From Nomascus leucogenys (Eukaryota > Chordata > Mammalia > Primates > Hylobatidae), in NCBI RefSeq assembly GCF_006542625.1, contig NC_044396.1, forward strand, positions 44,827,630-44,891,629: DNA of 64,000 nt, given 5' to 3'. The position numbers and the translations under genes were made by a program. Shown one piece after another: positions 35,071-48,181 of this stretch; within the stretch, counting starts at the first letter, position 1; the number at the start of each line of letters is the position of its first letter. Below the pieces are notes generated by a model, which was not told where the DNA came from, did no database searches, and saw only the letters and a list, made by a program, of their open reading frames with translations.

Positions 35071-35154
35071 CTTAAGTTTAATGTTTAATCCTGATTTGGT
35101 TACCAAATATGTGTGCACTATGTAATATTTTGGATCTCAAAAATGGGTAAAGCT

Positions 35155-35325
35155 TTAGCATGGTGGTAAAAGGCTCTTAGGGGCCAGATGGCCTGGGTTT
35201 CTTACCATCCCAGTGCCTGTTTCCTTATCTGCAAAATGAGGAAAATATGTCCACCTCAGGATTGTTGTGAAGAGTAACAGAGTTTCAAATACTTAGATCA
35301 GGGCCTCAATGCTAATTATTATTTA
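35155..35325 (+). mobile_element. MIR SINE
   Basis: Core and tail of MIR: GGCCTGGGTTTC, TGCCTGTTTCCTTATCTG, AAAATGAGG, then CAGGATTGTTGTGAAGAG. Confidence 0.85.
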
Positions 35326-35829
35326 TAAAACTCATTTAAAAAACCATGTGTATGGGCTTATACGAATAAGAAACAGATTTGTTAGGTAGTATTGGTTTAA
35401 AAGTATCCTATCAGGGCTGAAGTAACTCGTTTTCATGTTAAACTAACATAAAATTTGAGTATTTTTCTGCTTTTGAATTTTGCAGTTAAAGGTATAAAAT
35501 CCTGCTGTATTACTGGTACAGTATATAGTAAAAACATGGGTGGAAGGTTAACACTAATCTGATCAAATGCAATGTGCCTATGTCACCCCCCAAAAGCAAA
35601 GAGCAAAATGTGTTGATAACAAGGAATTCTCCTTGGAATTATATATGAAACAAAGGAGACAAGATAAACTGCACCTCCTGAGGAGCGAAATGCTCTCGTG
35701 TTCTTAGCGCACAGGCTTTACGTGTTTTGTTCTTTGATTGGCAGCATGACTATTAAGATACTTCCGTATCAAACACCATATTTATCACAAGAGTAACAAC
35801 AGATACCAGAACGGATAGCTCCTTTTAAT

Positions 35830-36500
35830 TTGACTTTAATCAGAGCCTGAGGATCGCGGATCGTGGGAGCGCGTCCTCTTGACCAACGTGGTTGGCTTTC
35901 TGGGCCCGCTGGGCCTGAGCCGCCCCAGCTCCGGGGGCGCGCACCGGGTTCCACGGGTACCGGGCACGGCGGGGCGCTGCGCCCTCCCTGCCTCCTGCGC
36001 TTGCTGCGCTGGGGCCGAGGAGGTGGCTCTGCCTTTCTTGATTCCCCAGTCTCTGGAAGACAAGCCGCCCTCACCGCCTCCTGGCTGCCCGTGGGCTCAC
36101 CCACTGGGGCTTTTGTGCGTTTCCTAGTGCACGGGCTTTCGGCGCGCTGGTGCCCGGAAGCACGTGGGCGAGGCCGTCGGTCCCCGAAAGACGCTAGAGT
36201 GCGCCCAGCCTGCCCTTCTGCGTACGCAACAAATTTTCCTTTCTCTTTAGAGTCATCACGTCGTCTTTTGGAAGGCGGTCTTAAAAAGGCCGTGAAACTC
36301 AACAGCAGTCTCAACAGCACATAAAACCCCACCGACGGCGGCCGCGCTTGCGCCTGCGCACTCTTGACGGCCGCCCGAGTCCCGGCAGGGGACCGCCGGG
36401 TTAAGCGATCTCGGGTTACAGCGGATTCGAGAGGTTACAGTGGATTCCAGAGGTTACAGTGCGAAGAGCGCGAGTATTGCAACCGTGCAAGTGTGGTATT
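35830..36500. promoter_or_regulatory. unassigned CpG-rich block, possible promoter
   Basis: A roughly 650-bp GC/CpG-rich island lies in AT-rich DNA, 3.6-4.3 kb upstream of the MOS start. TGCGCCTGCGCA at 36349-36360 closely fits the palindromic NRF1 motif of housekeeping promoters. The long minus frame (35769-36332) starts at GTG, is Arg/Pro/Ser-rich and has no recognisable domain; the plus frames there are equally anonymous. It could be the promoter of an unannotated RNA or an enhancer. Confidence 0.55.
36412..36459 (+). repeat. 19-bp tandem repeat (GGTTACAG...)
   Basis: GGTTACAG(C/T)GGATTC(G/C)AGA occurs twice head to tail and a third GGTTACAGTG follows, at the edge of the CpG block. A further GGTTACA stands at about 36504. 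Confidence 0.8.
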
Positions 36501-37198
36501 GCTGGTTACAACCGTGAATTTCATCGTCGAAATTTCACTTTTGCCTTTTTTAAGACTAAAAAGTTAAGCTGTAGATGAATATATACGCCTTACTAAAAAT
36601 TCCCAAACAAAGATTATAGAGTCAAACTTGAAAAACATATCAGTTTTTTTTTACTTCAGTGGAATTATACTATTGACATTCTAAAATTTGAATTTTATAC
36701 TTAGCAATATAACATAGACTTGTTTCTATGTCAGTAAGGTACATATACAGCTACTTTAATTTTTATATGGTCCATATAATATGGTCAGGGGCAGATTTAA
36801 GTTTGTGGATTGCATGGAGCACGTCCCTGGATGTGACCAGCGCACATTATCTGTTTCCATGCGGGGAGGTTGGGGTTGGCTGCTTCCACTTTGCCCTGAT
36901 CGCTTGGATTTTGTGTTTTGACTCTGGAGATACGTAAATAAATTTTTACTTCTCTAAATACAGCTAAACTTCACAAAAGGTTTTAAGACATACAAATGTG
37001 TTTCAAACTGGTTTTGGAAACCTTTGAATTTAATGATATCTTGCAATTTTCTCATATTTTTAAAAACATAAAATGCTTATAGATATTTGAAAATTTGAAA
37101 TTTGATCTGATTAAAATGTGGCTGTCTTGAATGATTTTGTCCAATTTATGATCACATACTGGCATCCTCCCTCAAGCCAGACTATGTTTGCTTGCTTG
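36501..37198. other. intergenic, no gene seen
   Basis: AT-rich flank of the CpG block. Confidence 0.5.
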
Positions 37199-37375
37199 TT
37201 TTTGTTTTGTTTTGTTTGTTTTTTGAGACAGCGTCTCACACTCTGTCTTCCAGGCTGGAGTGGAGTGTCGCGATCACAGTTCACTACAGCCTCCACCTCA
37301 CTGTGCTTAAACTTTCCTCCCACTTCGGCCTCCCAAAGTGCTGAGATTACAGGCGTGAGCTACCACGCCCCGCCT
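37199..37375 (-). mobile_element. Alu, internally deleted
   Basis: About 170 bp: left-arm antisense joins directly to CTTCGGCCTCCCAAAGTGC; a (TTTTG) head precedes it. Confidence 0.88.
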
Positions 37376-38901
37376 CAGAAAATGCTTTCTAACTTTGTAT
37401 TTAATATTTACTAAATTCTGTATTTTTCACTGATAAATGTGTCAAAATAATAGGATGTTTGAATAAAGGATCCAAAAGTAATATACTCTATTCAATTCAC
37501 CATCTTTACTCAATTTTAAGCAAAATTTTCTCATGCGTGTCATTATGGACTCGTGGCCTCTCATAGATTCAATGTGATTTAATCAACTGCAATAATTATT
37601 ATTTTTGCTGCTCAAATTGACACACTTTGGCCAGTGGGGGGCCCTGTTGTGTTCTTTTGACACAGTCCCATTACTATGAATTATTTCTTGCCTCTTGGTA
37701 CATACAGCAAGTTGCCTAAGGCTCATAATGTCTCCTGGAATCAGTCATTTCTCCAGGGTATCCTGGAAAGATGCCATAATCTCAGCATTAAGTGCACACA
37801 TTAGGTTCATTCTCTTAAGCCCTTGTTACTAGTTCATTTTAGCTGACAGAATTGGAAAACATATACTCTTTTTTTTCTTTTAAAAGGCATGGGTTTCTAT
37901 TGATATTTCTAATTCAGTTCTGACAGTATGATTCCCAATTAAAGCATTTAGATTTTATTATTTTCCTTCTCTTTCCTTATACTTGAAAGCTGATTCCAAA
38001 TAAAATTAATCTAATTACTAATTTATCTGATAAAATTATTAAATAACATTTAAGATTTCTTTGCAGTTGTTTTTATCCTTATACTGTATGCCACTAACAT
38101 GTGTAATCAAATTATTTTCTTGTAGAGTCACTCCTCATAGCTCATTCTGTGAGGCTTTGTTTTATATAAACCATGTATGATTAATTTGTTTTCAGTTCTG
38201 GGATGTTGTCAGTATAACTAGCTGGCAGTTTTCCTAGAAGGTGGCAGTTTTCAGCCAAGAGTTTTTTTTCTTTTGTGATAATAAACCTTTGAGTATGGTA
38301 GAAAACTGTAAGAGTCTACCTTATGAGACGTGGGTGAAGGGAAAATCAAGCAAACGAATTTCCCCAGTTCTGTATGAAAATTTCATTTAGCCATTATCTG
38401 ATCCTTACGTAGTGACCAGGTGCAACATTACACACAGAAGGTTCATATGCACAAGTTCTGGATGGCACCCAATTCTATCTTCTACTATTCAATTTCTGGC
38501 AATATTAGAACCCACAAAGCTTCATGTATTTCATTACAATTTAATTTAGTAAATAGTAATGATATTAAAGCCTTTAAAATTTATTCTTTCTCTTCTTTGA
38601 GCTTCCTTTTATAATATATAACATTTCCTACCAACATATTATTATATTATACCAAAGTTTATAATGCATAAATCCAAGTGATTCTCTAAGCTGATTTTAT
38701 CATAACCTAGTCCCCAAATCTTTAATTTTCCTTTTTCTATAGTTTCTCTTTATGTGTATAGAATGTATCTTCTTAATGCCTGTTAGTCGACTAAGTTTTT
38801 TTTTTGAAATACAAACAATTCCTTTCTCACCTGGCCTTCTGCAGCCTAGACTTATCTGAAAAGAGACTTAACTTTATTTTTAGCCATTCTAAAATATTCA
38901 A
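37376..38901. other. intergenic, no gene seen
   Basis: AT-rich, Alu-free. GGCCAGTGGGGGGCCC near 37630 is only a weak CTCF-like match. Confidence 0.5.
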
Positions 38902-38917
38902 ATATTCTGCCTTTTCT

Positions 38918-39218
38918 TTCTTTCTTTTTTTTTCTTTAGGTGGAGTTTCACTCTTGTTGCCTAGGTTGCAATGCAATGGCATGATCTCGGCTCACTACAA
39001 CCTCCACCTCCTGGATTCAAGCAATTCTCCTGCCTCAGCCTTCCAAATAGCTGGGATTACAAGTGTGCACCACCATGCTCAGCTAATTTTGTATTTTTAG
39101 TAGAGATGGGGTTTCACCATGTTAATCAGGCTGATCTTGAACTCCTGACCTCAAGTGATCCACCTGCCTTGGCATCCCAAAATACTGGGATTACAGGTGT
39201 GAGCCACAATGCCCAGCC
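38918..39218 (-). mobile_element. Alu with 16-bp target-site duplication
   Basis: ATATTCTGCCTTTTCT at 38902-38917 and 39219-39234. Confidence 0.96.
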
Positions 39219-39234
39219 ATATTCTGCCTTTTCT

Positions 39235-41266
39235 AGATGGAAAATATTCTAATTATTTCTAGGATGTGCCTTCTTAATGGCTTGAGGATTGCAGTGCTAA
39301 TGGTTTGAGGCTGAATTTTTCTTTGTTCTTTTTAATTTTTTTATTTTTTAAAACTTTACAATACACCATGGCAGGTACCATCTGCCTGATAGGTGTGAGG
39401 AAAGATGACTGCCATCCTGCTGTCTAAAACCCCAGGCAGGGCATGTTTCTAATCTGGGCACCGATTGGCCCCACCAGTGAATCAAGACCAGCAGATTCTC
39501 TGCAAGTGCCCTAGCACACCAGGACACTCAGAACGTGACTTGAGTCTTGGTGAGGCTGAATTTTATATGAGATTAAGAGGCACTTTATAGCAAAGCTCTG
39601 GGCATCTCCGGTTGGCATCTTTGAAAGTGGAACATCAGGACACTTGGAACTCTACTCAAGGCGATTTTAGGTGACTCTGGGGGCAGAGAAGGAGGAGGAA
39701 GTCAATTATTCGGTCTTTAGCTATTGTGAGATGGGGGCCAGGGCGTGGTCTTAGTGGGTCACACTTGAACAGGAAATTGACAGGACTTCCCAGTGGTTCT
39801 CTCAACCTCTTTAGTGAGGTTTTGGTTACTTTCTTGGCAACTTGTGTCAGAACCTAATCTTTCCATGTATACATGAAACAATCTAATTGGCATGGTGACT
39901 TCCTTGGTCCTCCTTTAAATGTTTCAGGATATACTAGTTCCAGGATCCATAAAGGGGAAATTAAAATTTGGGGTCACCCTGGTGTACCTATTGCAGATTT
40001 AAAAGACCATGCACTATAATGGTCCGTTACAAACTGAGGAAGGCTGGAAGTGCCCTGCTGACATTTAGACATGGTGGTGCCCATGGCGAGTTGATCTAGG
40101 CTAGGGAGGAAAGCAGGATATCTTCTTATTGGATGCTATAGGAAAGATATAAGGGAGGGGGTGTGAAACCAAGGCTAGACAAAAAGATTTAATTTTTGAT
40201 ACCTACCCAAGACCGGAGGGTGCTGAGCTAGAGTTGAGTCTAAACATGGTAACCCAGGATAGCAAAGGCAGGTGAGGAGGTGAAGTCCACAGGAAGACAA
40301 GAGGTTCACCAAAGACTGGAGGCTCGTCCGCAGCCTCCTTTGCTGAGCTCAGGTTCCCTACTACTACAAATTCTTGTGGAAATGAGGATTATAGTTTCAA
40401 ACTTTAAATTAAGACTCTGTCACATCCTAATCTGTACACAGGAAGAGGAAATAGAGAAGCACGCACACACCAGTGGCTCAACTCCCCAGCCTTCTTAGAA
40501 TCTTAAGTTTTGTTTGCCCTGTTGATATTGTTGTGTATGTATGTAACAAATATGAGAAATTAATTTAATGACTTTCATAACCCATTTATTGAGTAACCCA
40601 GAACATATCTGAGAGTCGCTTTTCTCTGTGCAGGAGATCCCTGGGAAGCAGTGAAGTATGTGGGGAGGGGCACCTGCCTCAAGTGGGGCTTCAGTGCTTC
40701 TGGGAGTGGGGAGTGGGCTAATCATCATGCAAAATCCTTGCTCCTCCACTCAGACCAGTGGACGGTTACTAAATGTTCCCCTGTTATTCACAGTAACATT
40801 TGCTTTAGGCTTTTGTATTTATTAGCTCACCACAGTGTAATTCTTAACAATCCATGGAACGGTCAGCGGGAGGCTGACTTGAGGTTTATATATCCCAATT
40901 ATCATTGACACTTGTTTTCAGAAAAAGTGAGTTGCCAGTTACCAAAACAGAATGGCTCGGTCCCTTCCACCATTGAATATTGATGCAGCTCTTGCCCATT
41001 GACTATGTCCTGTTATATAACCAGATGTTACAATAACTTGAGTCCATATTGGTCCTCACATTCGGCCAAACCCAAGCATGGTGGGGAAAGGGCAATAATT
41101 TGCCCCAGATGGCCCCACAGGAGATAGCAGACATATTGTAGCTAGTGTCATTTTTTCCACCAAAAGGATCAGTGTTGAGTTCGTGTATTTAGCAACCTTG
41201 TCTATCCAAGTGAAGTAGGACTGCGACTCCAGATTTTAACAGCAGCCAGTGTCAGAAGAAGTAGGG
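39235..41266. other. intergenic, no gene seen
   Basis: About 2 kb of Alu-free, mixed-composition sequence without a recognised gene or repeat. Confidence 0.5.
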
Positions 41267-41543
41267 GACCAGGCTGCTGCCTCATGCCTGTAATCCCAGC
41301 ACTTTGGGAGCCCAAGGTGGACGGATCACGAGGTCAGGAGATCAAGACCATCCTGGCTAACACGGTGAAACCCCATCCCTACTAAAAATACAAAAAATTA
41401 TGCAGGCATGGTGGTGTGTGCCTGTAGTCCCAGCTACTCGGGAGGCTGAGGCAGAATTGCTTGAACCCGGGAGGCAGAGGTTGCAGTGAGCTGAGATCAC
41501 GCCACTGCACTCCACCCTGGGCGACAGAGCAAGATGCCATCTC

Positions 41544-41574
<31 letters not shown>

Positions 41575-41590
41575 CAAAACAAAACAAAAA
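41267..41590 (+). mobile_element. AluY-like with (AAAAC)n tail
   Basis: ATCACGAGGTCAGGAGATC and CTGGCTAACACGGTG are AluY features; the tail has about nine AAAAC units (41547-41589). Confidence 0.93.
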
Positions 41591-42675
41591 GTAGGGGCAG
41601 GGAAACACTAGAAGAAATATAGGAAATTATTCAAAATTAGTCACCATTTTGAATAACTTGGGTTTTACGTTGTATTGTCCCTTGTTAATTGTTTCCTGTG
41701 CTTTTAACTTACACTTCTCTACTCCTTGGTTTGTTTTATTAAATAATCCACACCTTGTCTTCCATGTTCCTACCCTCCCTAATCAATATATTACCATGTG
41801 ATGGGTAATTATAATATTTGGCTCTAGTTTAGGCCATTGGTTTAAATTCCATTGCACTACATGATGACATCAAGCTGGAGTAGGTACATCAACATATTAG
41901 TGGTGTTAACAGGGAGAGAGAAGACTGTATTAGCCTGATTCCTAAGAGAGCTCATGAAAACTGAGAATTACTTAATGATAATTTTTCAATATAGAAACAA
42001 AATTAGGCATAGCATTGACAGAACAGGAATAGCCGCATTCCATTTACTACAGTCCACAGTTAACCACTGTATTAATTAGAGTTCTTAGGTTCCAAGAAGT
42101 AGTAGAACCCAACTTAAGCAAAGAAATTTATTGGAAAGATTCTGGAGGATTACAGACCCAATGGGAACCTTAAGAACCATGCTCCAAAGTAGGCAAGAAG
42201 TTAGTTCCTAGAGAACTAGGAAGCAGGAGCCATGGCAGTGGTCCCAGCAGAAAGCTAGGGCCAGAATACCACCATTGGATTGATTCTTCAGCCCTTCCTT
42301 TAGTCTTCAAAGGAAGCAACCGACAGGCCAATTTCGTTCATTTTCTGACTTCCTGGCTGTGCCAGTGTACCGATAGATACACTGGTACATAATTTTGCCT
42401 CCTTTTTTGGGAGGCAGGCACCTAAAAATACTATTTCAACCAGACCATGAACATCTGGAGGGAAGTAATTTCTCTAAATGTACAGCCAAAGGCAACGAAT
42501 GTCCTCTGCATTTACCAGGGGACGCACCTCTGGCAAAGATCAGAGCAATAGAGGGGAGTGGAGGTTTAAGCTACCCCAGGGTACCTAATTCCTGCATTCA
42601 GCTGTGATGGGTCTCAGTCCTCTAAGCCCCTCGTGCTATTTCATGCTCATTGTTTAGGTTACAATAGAGGATTCT
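41591..42675. other. intergenic, no gene seen
   Basis: Possible old LTR-like start at 42070 (TGTATTAATTAGAGTTC). A small 8-bp inverted repeat CCAGTGTA/TACACTGG at 42362-42385. Confidence 0.45.
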
Positions 42676-42970
42676 GGTGGGGCGTGGTGGCTCATGCCTG
42701 TAATCCCAAAACTTTGGGAGGCTGAGGCGGTAGGATCACTTGAGCCCCAGAGTTTGAGACCAGCCTGGGCAACAAACACCCCGTCTCTACTAAAAGTTAA
42801 AAAAAAACTAGCCTGGCGTGGTGGCACACACCTATAGTCCTAGCTACTAAGGAGACTGAGGCGGGAGGATTGCTTGAGCCCGGGAGGTTGAGGCTGCAGT
42901 GAGCCGAGATCTTGCCACTACACTCCAGCCTGGGTGACAAAGTGAGACCCTGTCTCAAGAAAAATAATAG
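42676..42970 (+). mobile_element. Alu, old
   Basis: GGTGGGGCGTGGTGGC to GTCTCAAGAAAAATAATAG. Confidence 0.92.
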
Positions 42971-43548
42971 AGTATTCCAAAGACTCTAGTTTTGAATAAC
43001 CCAGTTACAGTCCCTCCCAAAATTTACTCTCCACCCATTCAAGGATAGTTTCTTTTTCCCCCGCGGGACTATAATAAATAGTTCTTACACCACTCCTGGG
43101 AAGGGGAGAGTGACCCTGTGATGACAGGTAATGCCCAGGCCTGTGAGGCTTGCTTGGAGTGTCAGCACTATTTAGTCAAATTGCACACTCATGGCTCCAT
43201 AAGTTCCAGTGGCTGTGGAGGTTCTTTTCACCTCTTAGGGTCTTCAGACCTGGCTGATTATCATATTCCATTTCTCATGGTTATCATGATTGGTGCAATG
43301 TGTCTCAGTTGCTGGAATATTCTAAAGCAATGAAGAAACAGTGCCCTTAGGAGTATGCTTGTCTGAGAATAAAATGAATGTAAAATAAGGCAGAACAAAC
43401 AATGGTTGAACTCTTAAGACTAATTCTGCATAAAGTTAGAGCTCTTCATGGACACATCAGTTCTGTGATCCTGGAAATAAATTATCTTTGGAGAAATAGT
43501 GAGTGTGGGGAAGACCTGATTGGGATTGAGATAGAATTTCCCCATAGG
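42971..43548. other. intergenic, no gene seen
   Basis: Unidentified sequence between two Alus. Confidence 0.5.
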
Positions 43549-43846
43549 GGCCAAGCGCAGTGGCTCGCAGCTGTAATCCCAGCACTTTGGGAGGCCGAGG
43601 TGGGTGGATCACAAGGTCAGGAGTTCAAGACCAGCCTGGCCAACATGGTGAAACTCCATCTCTACTAAAAATACAAAAATTAGCTGGGCATGGGGGCACA
43701 TTCCTGTAATCCCAGCTACTTGGGAGGCTGAGGCAGGAGAATTGCTTGACCCGGGAGGCGGAAGTTGTAGTGAGCTAAGATTAAGCCACTGCACCCCAGC
43801 CTGGGCTACAGAGCGAGACTCCATCTCAAAAATAAAAAAAAAAAGA
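43549..43846 (+). mobile_element. Alu with target-site duplication
   Basis: AATTTCCCCATAGG before and AATTTCCCTATAGG after. Confidence 0.95.
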
Positions 43847-44083
43847 CAAAAATTTCCCTATAGGTAGGTGAGATAGGAACCTCCTGCTCACCACCATCTC
43901 CCTTTCTCACCTAGCTCCTGTCACCCAGAGGCAACTATTTTCAAATTTTTGAGATGGATGTTTGGGTATTTACCTTCTGTTTTGGCATATACTTTTGTAG
44001 CTCTCCTATTCCAAAGTTGATGGCTGTTATGCCTACTACTTAGTTACCAGTTTGGGATTTCCCTTTACTTTTTAAAAATTTTG

Positions 44084-44385
44084 TTTTATTTATTTATTTT
44101 TTTGAGACAGACTCTCACTCTGTTGCCCAGGCTAGAGTGCAGTGGCACGATCTCAGCTCATTGCAACCTCCGACTCCTGGGTTCAAGCAATTCTCCCACC
44201 TCAGCCTCCCAAGTAGCTGGGATTACAGGTACATGCCACCAAGCCCGGCTAATTTTTGTATTTTTAGTAGAGACAGGGTTTCACCATGTTGGCCAGGCTG
44301 GCCTCGAACTTCTGACCTCAAGTAACCCATCCACCTGAGCCTCCCAAAGTGCTGGGATTACAGACGTGAGCCACTGAGCCTGGCC
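44084..44385 (-). mobile_element. Alu with target-site duplication
   Basis: TCCCTTTACTTTT occurs on both sides. Confidence 0.95.
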
Positions 44386-44474
44386 TCCCTTTACTTTTAT
44401 TCCTAGAATTCTCTTGGTTTGGATTCACTTTTTCCTGAATCCCATGCCTTCCTCTCATCTGATTTATTTTCTTT

Positions 44475-44775
44475 CTATTTATTTATTTATTTGAGACAAG
44501 CTCTCACTCTGTTACTCAGGCTGGAGTGTAGTGGCATGAACTGGGTTCACTGCAGCCTCAACCTCCTGGGCTCAAGTGATTCTCCCACCTCAGCCTCCCG
44601 AGTAGCTGGGACTACATGCTCGTGCCATCACACCCAGCTAATTTTTGTATTTTTTGTAGATATGGGGTCTCACTATGTTGCTCAGGCTGATCTCAAACTC
44701 CTGAGCTCAGGCCATCTGCCCACCTCGGCCTCCCGAAGTATTGGGATTACAGGCATGAGCCAGCATGCCCAGCCT
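44475..44775 (-). mobile_element. Alu, antisense
   Basis: (TTTA)n head; GAGACAAGCTCTCACTCTG to CATGCCCAGCC. Confidence 0.94.
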
Positions 44776-45229
44776 ATTTTCTTATTTTGGTGAAATACAT
44801 CCTTCAGTAGCTTCCTGAAAAAGAATACATGGGAGATCATTTGTTCCAGTCCCTACATGCCTGATAATGTGTTTTACTCTGACATTTGATTAATAATTTG
44901 GTCCAAATTGTATATTGAAATTAATTTTCTCTCACAATTTTAAGAACATCTATGGAGAAGTCTAATGGTTTCCTCCTGGTACTCTGCATGTAACTAACTT
45001 TTTTTTTTTGTGGAAGTTTTTAGGATATTCTCTGAATTAGATATCTATTTTGGCAAAACAAATTATCCCTAAACTTAGTGGGTTTGATTTAACGTTTATT
45101 ATCTCATTGTTTCCATTTGGTCAGGAATCTAGGTTCAGTTTAGCTAGGTCTTCTGGCTCAGGGACTCTCAAAACACTGCAATCAGGGTTTCAGCTGGGGC
45201 TGCAGTAAGGTTTGATATAATTAATATAA
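44776..45229. other. intergenic, no gene seen
   Basis: AT-rich, shares phrases with 28.2-28.4 kb. Confidence 0.45.
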
Positions 45230-46397
45230 TTTTCTTCTGCTTTCACAGAGTCCTCATCAAGCTGGAGATAATGAAATAATATTTAAACTGCTGAGAGAGA
45301 GAAAATAAGCATCGACCTACCATTCTTTATCTAGCAAAAATATTGTTTAGAAATGAAGATGAAATAGAGTTTTTCAGGCAAATGGAAACTAAGAGAATTT
45401 GTCGCCTATAGACCTGCACTATCAAAAATACAAAAAGAGAAATGATACCAGATAGAAACCTGGACACATACAGAGCAATAAGGAATATTGGAAATGGTAA
45501 ATATGGGCCAAAGTAAAAGATTTTTCTTATTTTTCAATTGTCTCTAGAAGACAACTGAATATTTAAAATAGTAGTAGTAGTAATAATAATAATAATGCAT
45601 TGTTGGATTTGAAGCATATGTAGAAAGCATGATGACAATGGCACAAAGGAAAGGAAGGGAAAATGGAAGCCTGTTGTTCTAAGGTTCACGTTATAACTGA
45701 AGTAACATAATATTTTATGAAGGTAGACTATGGTCAGTTAAGGATATATATTGAAATCTTAGAAGAACCATTAAAACAGTAAAACTAGGAGGTATAGCTA
45801 ATAATCCAAGAGTGGAGGTTAAAAGAAAATCCCAAAACTTAGCCCAAAAGAGGGCGGGGAAAAAAGGAACAAAATATCTATATAATATATGGAAAGGTAA
45901 TAGTTAGATGATATATTTAAGCCCAAACCTGTCAATAATCAAATTAAACATAAGTGTTCTAAATAGTCCAATTAAAAGGCAGAGATTGTTGGACTGGATA
46001 AAAATAGCTAAACCCAACTATATTTTGTTTATAAGAAAACTAAGTTAAATATAAATATCCCTATAAAGCAAAAGTAAAAGAATAGAAAATGATAAAATAC
46101 TAGTCAAAGACTAGTGAAAAGAAAGTTGGAATGGCTGTATTAACAGCAAGAAAAAGCATAATTTAAAATAGAACTTTTACTAGGAATTAAGAAGGATACT
46201 TCAGAATGGTAAAGGAATCAAGGAATGTAGTAATCCTAAATGGGCATGATAGAGCTTCAAAATTAATAAAGCAAAAAAGATGAAACAGAAAGAGACTATC
46301 TATAATTATAGTTGAAGATAAACACTCTTCCTTCAGTGATTGGTAAAACAAGCAGACAAAAAATGTCAATTATATAGAAAAAGGGAACAACGCTTAC

Positions 46398-46430
46398 ATT
46401 AGAGTTCTCCAGAGAAACAGAACCAACAGG

Positions 46431-46489
<59 letters not shown>

Positions 46490-46538
46490 ATCTATCAATC
46501 ATCTATCTATCTATCTATCTATCATCTATCTATCTATC

Positions 46539-46612
<74 letters not shown>

Positions 46613-46637
46613 ATCTATCTATCATCATCTATCTATC

Positions 46638-46728
<91 letters not shown>

Positions 46729-47177
46729 CTATCTATCTATCTATCTATCATCTATCATCTATCATCTATCTATCTGTCTATCTATTTATCTATCATCTAT
46801 CAACATTTAAGGAATTGACTCGTGACTGTAGGGGCTTGACAAGTCCAAAATCTGTAGGGTAGGCTGGCAGGCTGGAGACTCAGGGAAGAGTTGTCGTTCA
46901 GGTCCACAGGCAGTTTCCTGGCAAAACTCTTTCTTGCTTGGAGGAGGCTAGTCTGCTAGTCTTTGTTCTATTAAGGCCTTCAGCTAACTGGATACATCAG
47001 CCTACTCATGTTATGAAGGGTGATCTGCTTAATTCAAAGTCCACTGATTCAAATGTTAATTTCATAGAAAACAAAAGTGATGTTTCCCACAGAAGCATCC
47101 AGACTAACATTTGACCAAGTATCTGGACACTGCGGCCCAGCCAAGCTAAGATATTATACATAAAGTTAATCATCACA
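46398..47177 (-). mobile_element. MLT2-type ERVL LTR inside L1
   Basis: In plus view it begins TTAGAGTTCTCCAGAGAAAC and ends GTTAATCATCACA, the inverted ends of an MLT2 LTR. It contains the large tetranucleotide array. Confidence 0.75.
46430..46800 (+). repeat. (ATCT)n array with an internal 52-nt poly-T
   Basis: Compound tetranucleotide array with occasional ATC slips; 46675-46726 is pure T, with ATCT resuming immediately after. Confidence 0.97.
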
Positions 47178-47874
47178 ACTCTGATCAGACTTGACCCAAA
47201 AACTGACAAACTACATATTCTTTTTAAGTTTGCGTGGAACATTTACCAAGACAAGCCATAAAACCAGTGTCACTAGATTTAAAAGGATTAATATCAAACA
47301 GAGTGCATCCTCACATCGCAATGAAGTTAAATTCATTAAGGGGAAGATATCTGGAAGCTCCCTAAATATGTGAGATTAGATCATATACTTCCAAATAATT
47401 CATGAATTTAAGAAGAAATCACAAAGAATGTTATAAAATATTTTTAACTGAATAAAAATGAAAACTCGATGTATCAAAAATTTTTGGTATGCAGCTAAAG
47501 CAGTGCTTAGTGAAAAGCTTATAGCTTTAAGTGTTTATATTAGAAAAATAAGTCTAAAGTAATTCATGTAAGTTTTTGTCTTAAACTAGAAATAGAGTAA
47601 ATAATGGAAGGTAACCAATAGAAAAAGTAAATGAAACAAAGAAGTTGCTTTATTTTAAAAAATCAATAAAATTGATAAACTTCTAGCTAGACTGCTCAAG
47701 AAAAATTGAAAGTAAACACAAATTATGAATATTTGGAATGAATATGAGCATATCACTATAGAGCCTAAAGACCTTAAAAGGATATTAAAGAAATAGTATG
47801 AACAATTTTATGCTAATATATTCGACAATTTAAGTAAAAGGGACACATTCCTTTAGAAAAAAATGACCAAAACT

Positions 47875-48181
47875 GGGCCAGGTGCAGTGGCTCACACCTG
47901 TAATCCCAGCACTTTGGGAGGCTGAAGTGGGGTGATCACCTGAAGTCAGGAGTTTGAGACAAGCCTGGCCAACATGGTGAAATACCATCTCTACTAAAAA
48001 TTACAAAATAATTAGCCAGGTGTGGTGGCACATGCCTGTAATCCCAGCTACTCGGGAGGCTGAGCCAGAAGAATTGCTTGAACCCGGGAGGTGGAGGTTG
48101 CAGTGATCTGACATCGCGCCACTGCACTCCACCCTGGGTGACAGAGCGAGACTCTGCCTCAAAAAAAAAAAAAAAAAAAAA
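47875..48181 (+). mobile_element. Alu in L1
   Basis: ACCAAAACTG flanks both ends. Confidence 0.95.

Noticed and set aside
35769..36332. 187-codon minus open frame in the CpG block
   Set aside because: It starts at GTG, not ATG, is low-complexity Arg/Pro/Ser-rich and has no domain I recognise. GC-rich DNA has few stop codons, so length alone is weak evidence.
46430..46800. CRISPR-like periodic array
   Set aside because: The period is 4 bp with no spacers; it is a microsatellite in a primate genome.
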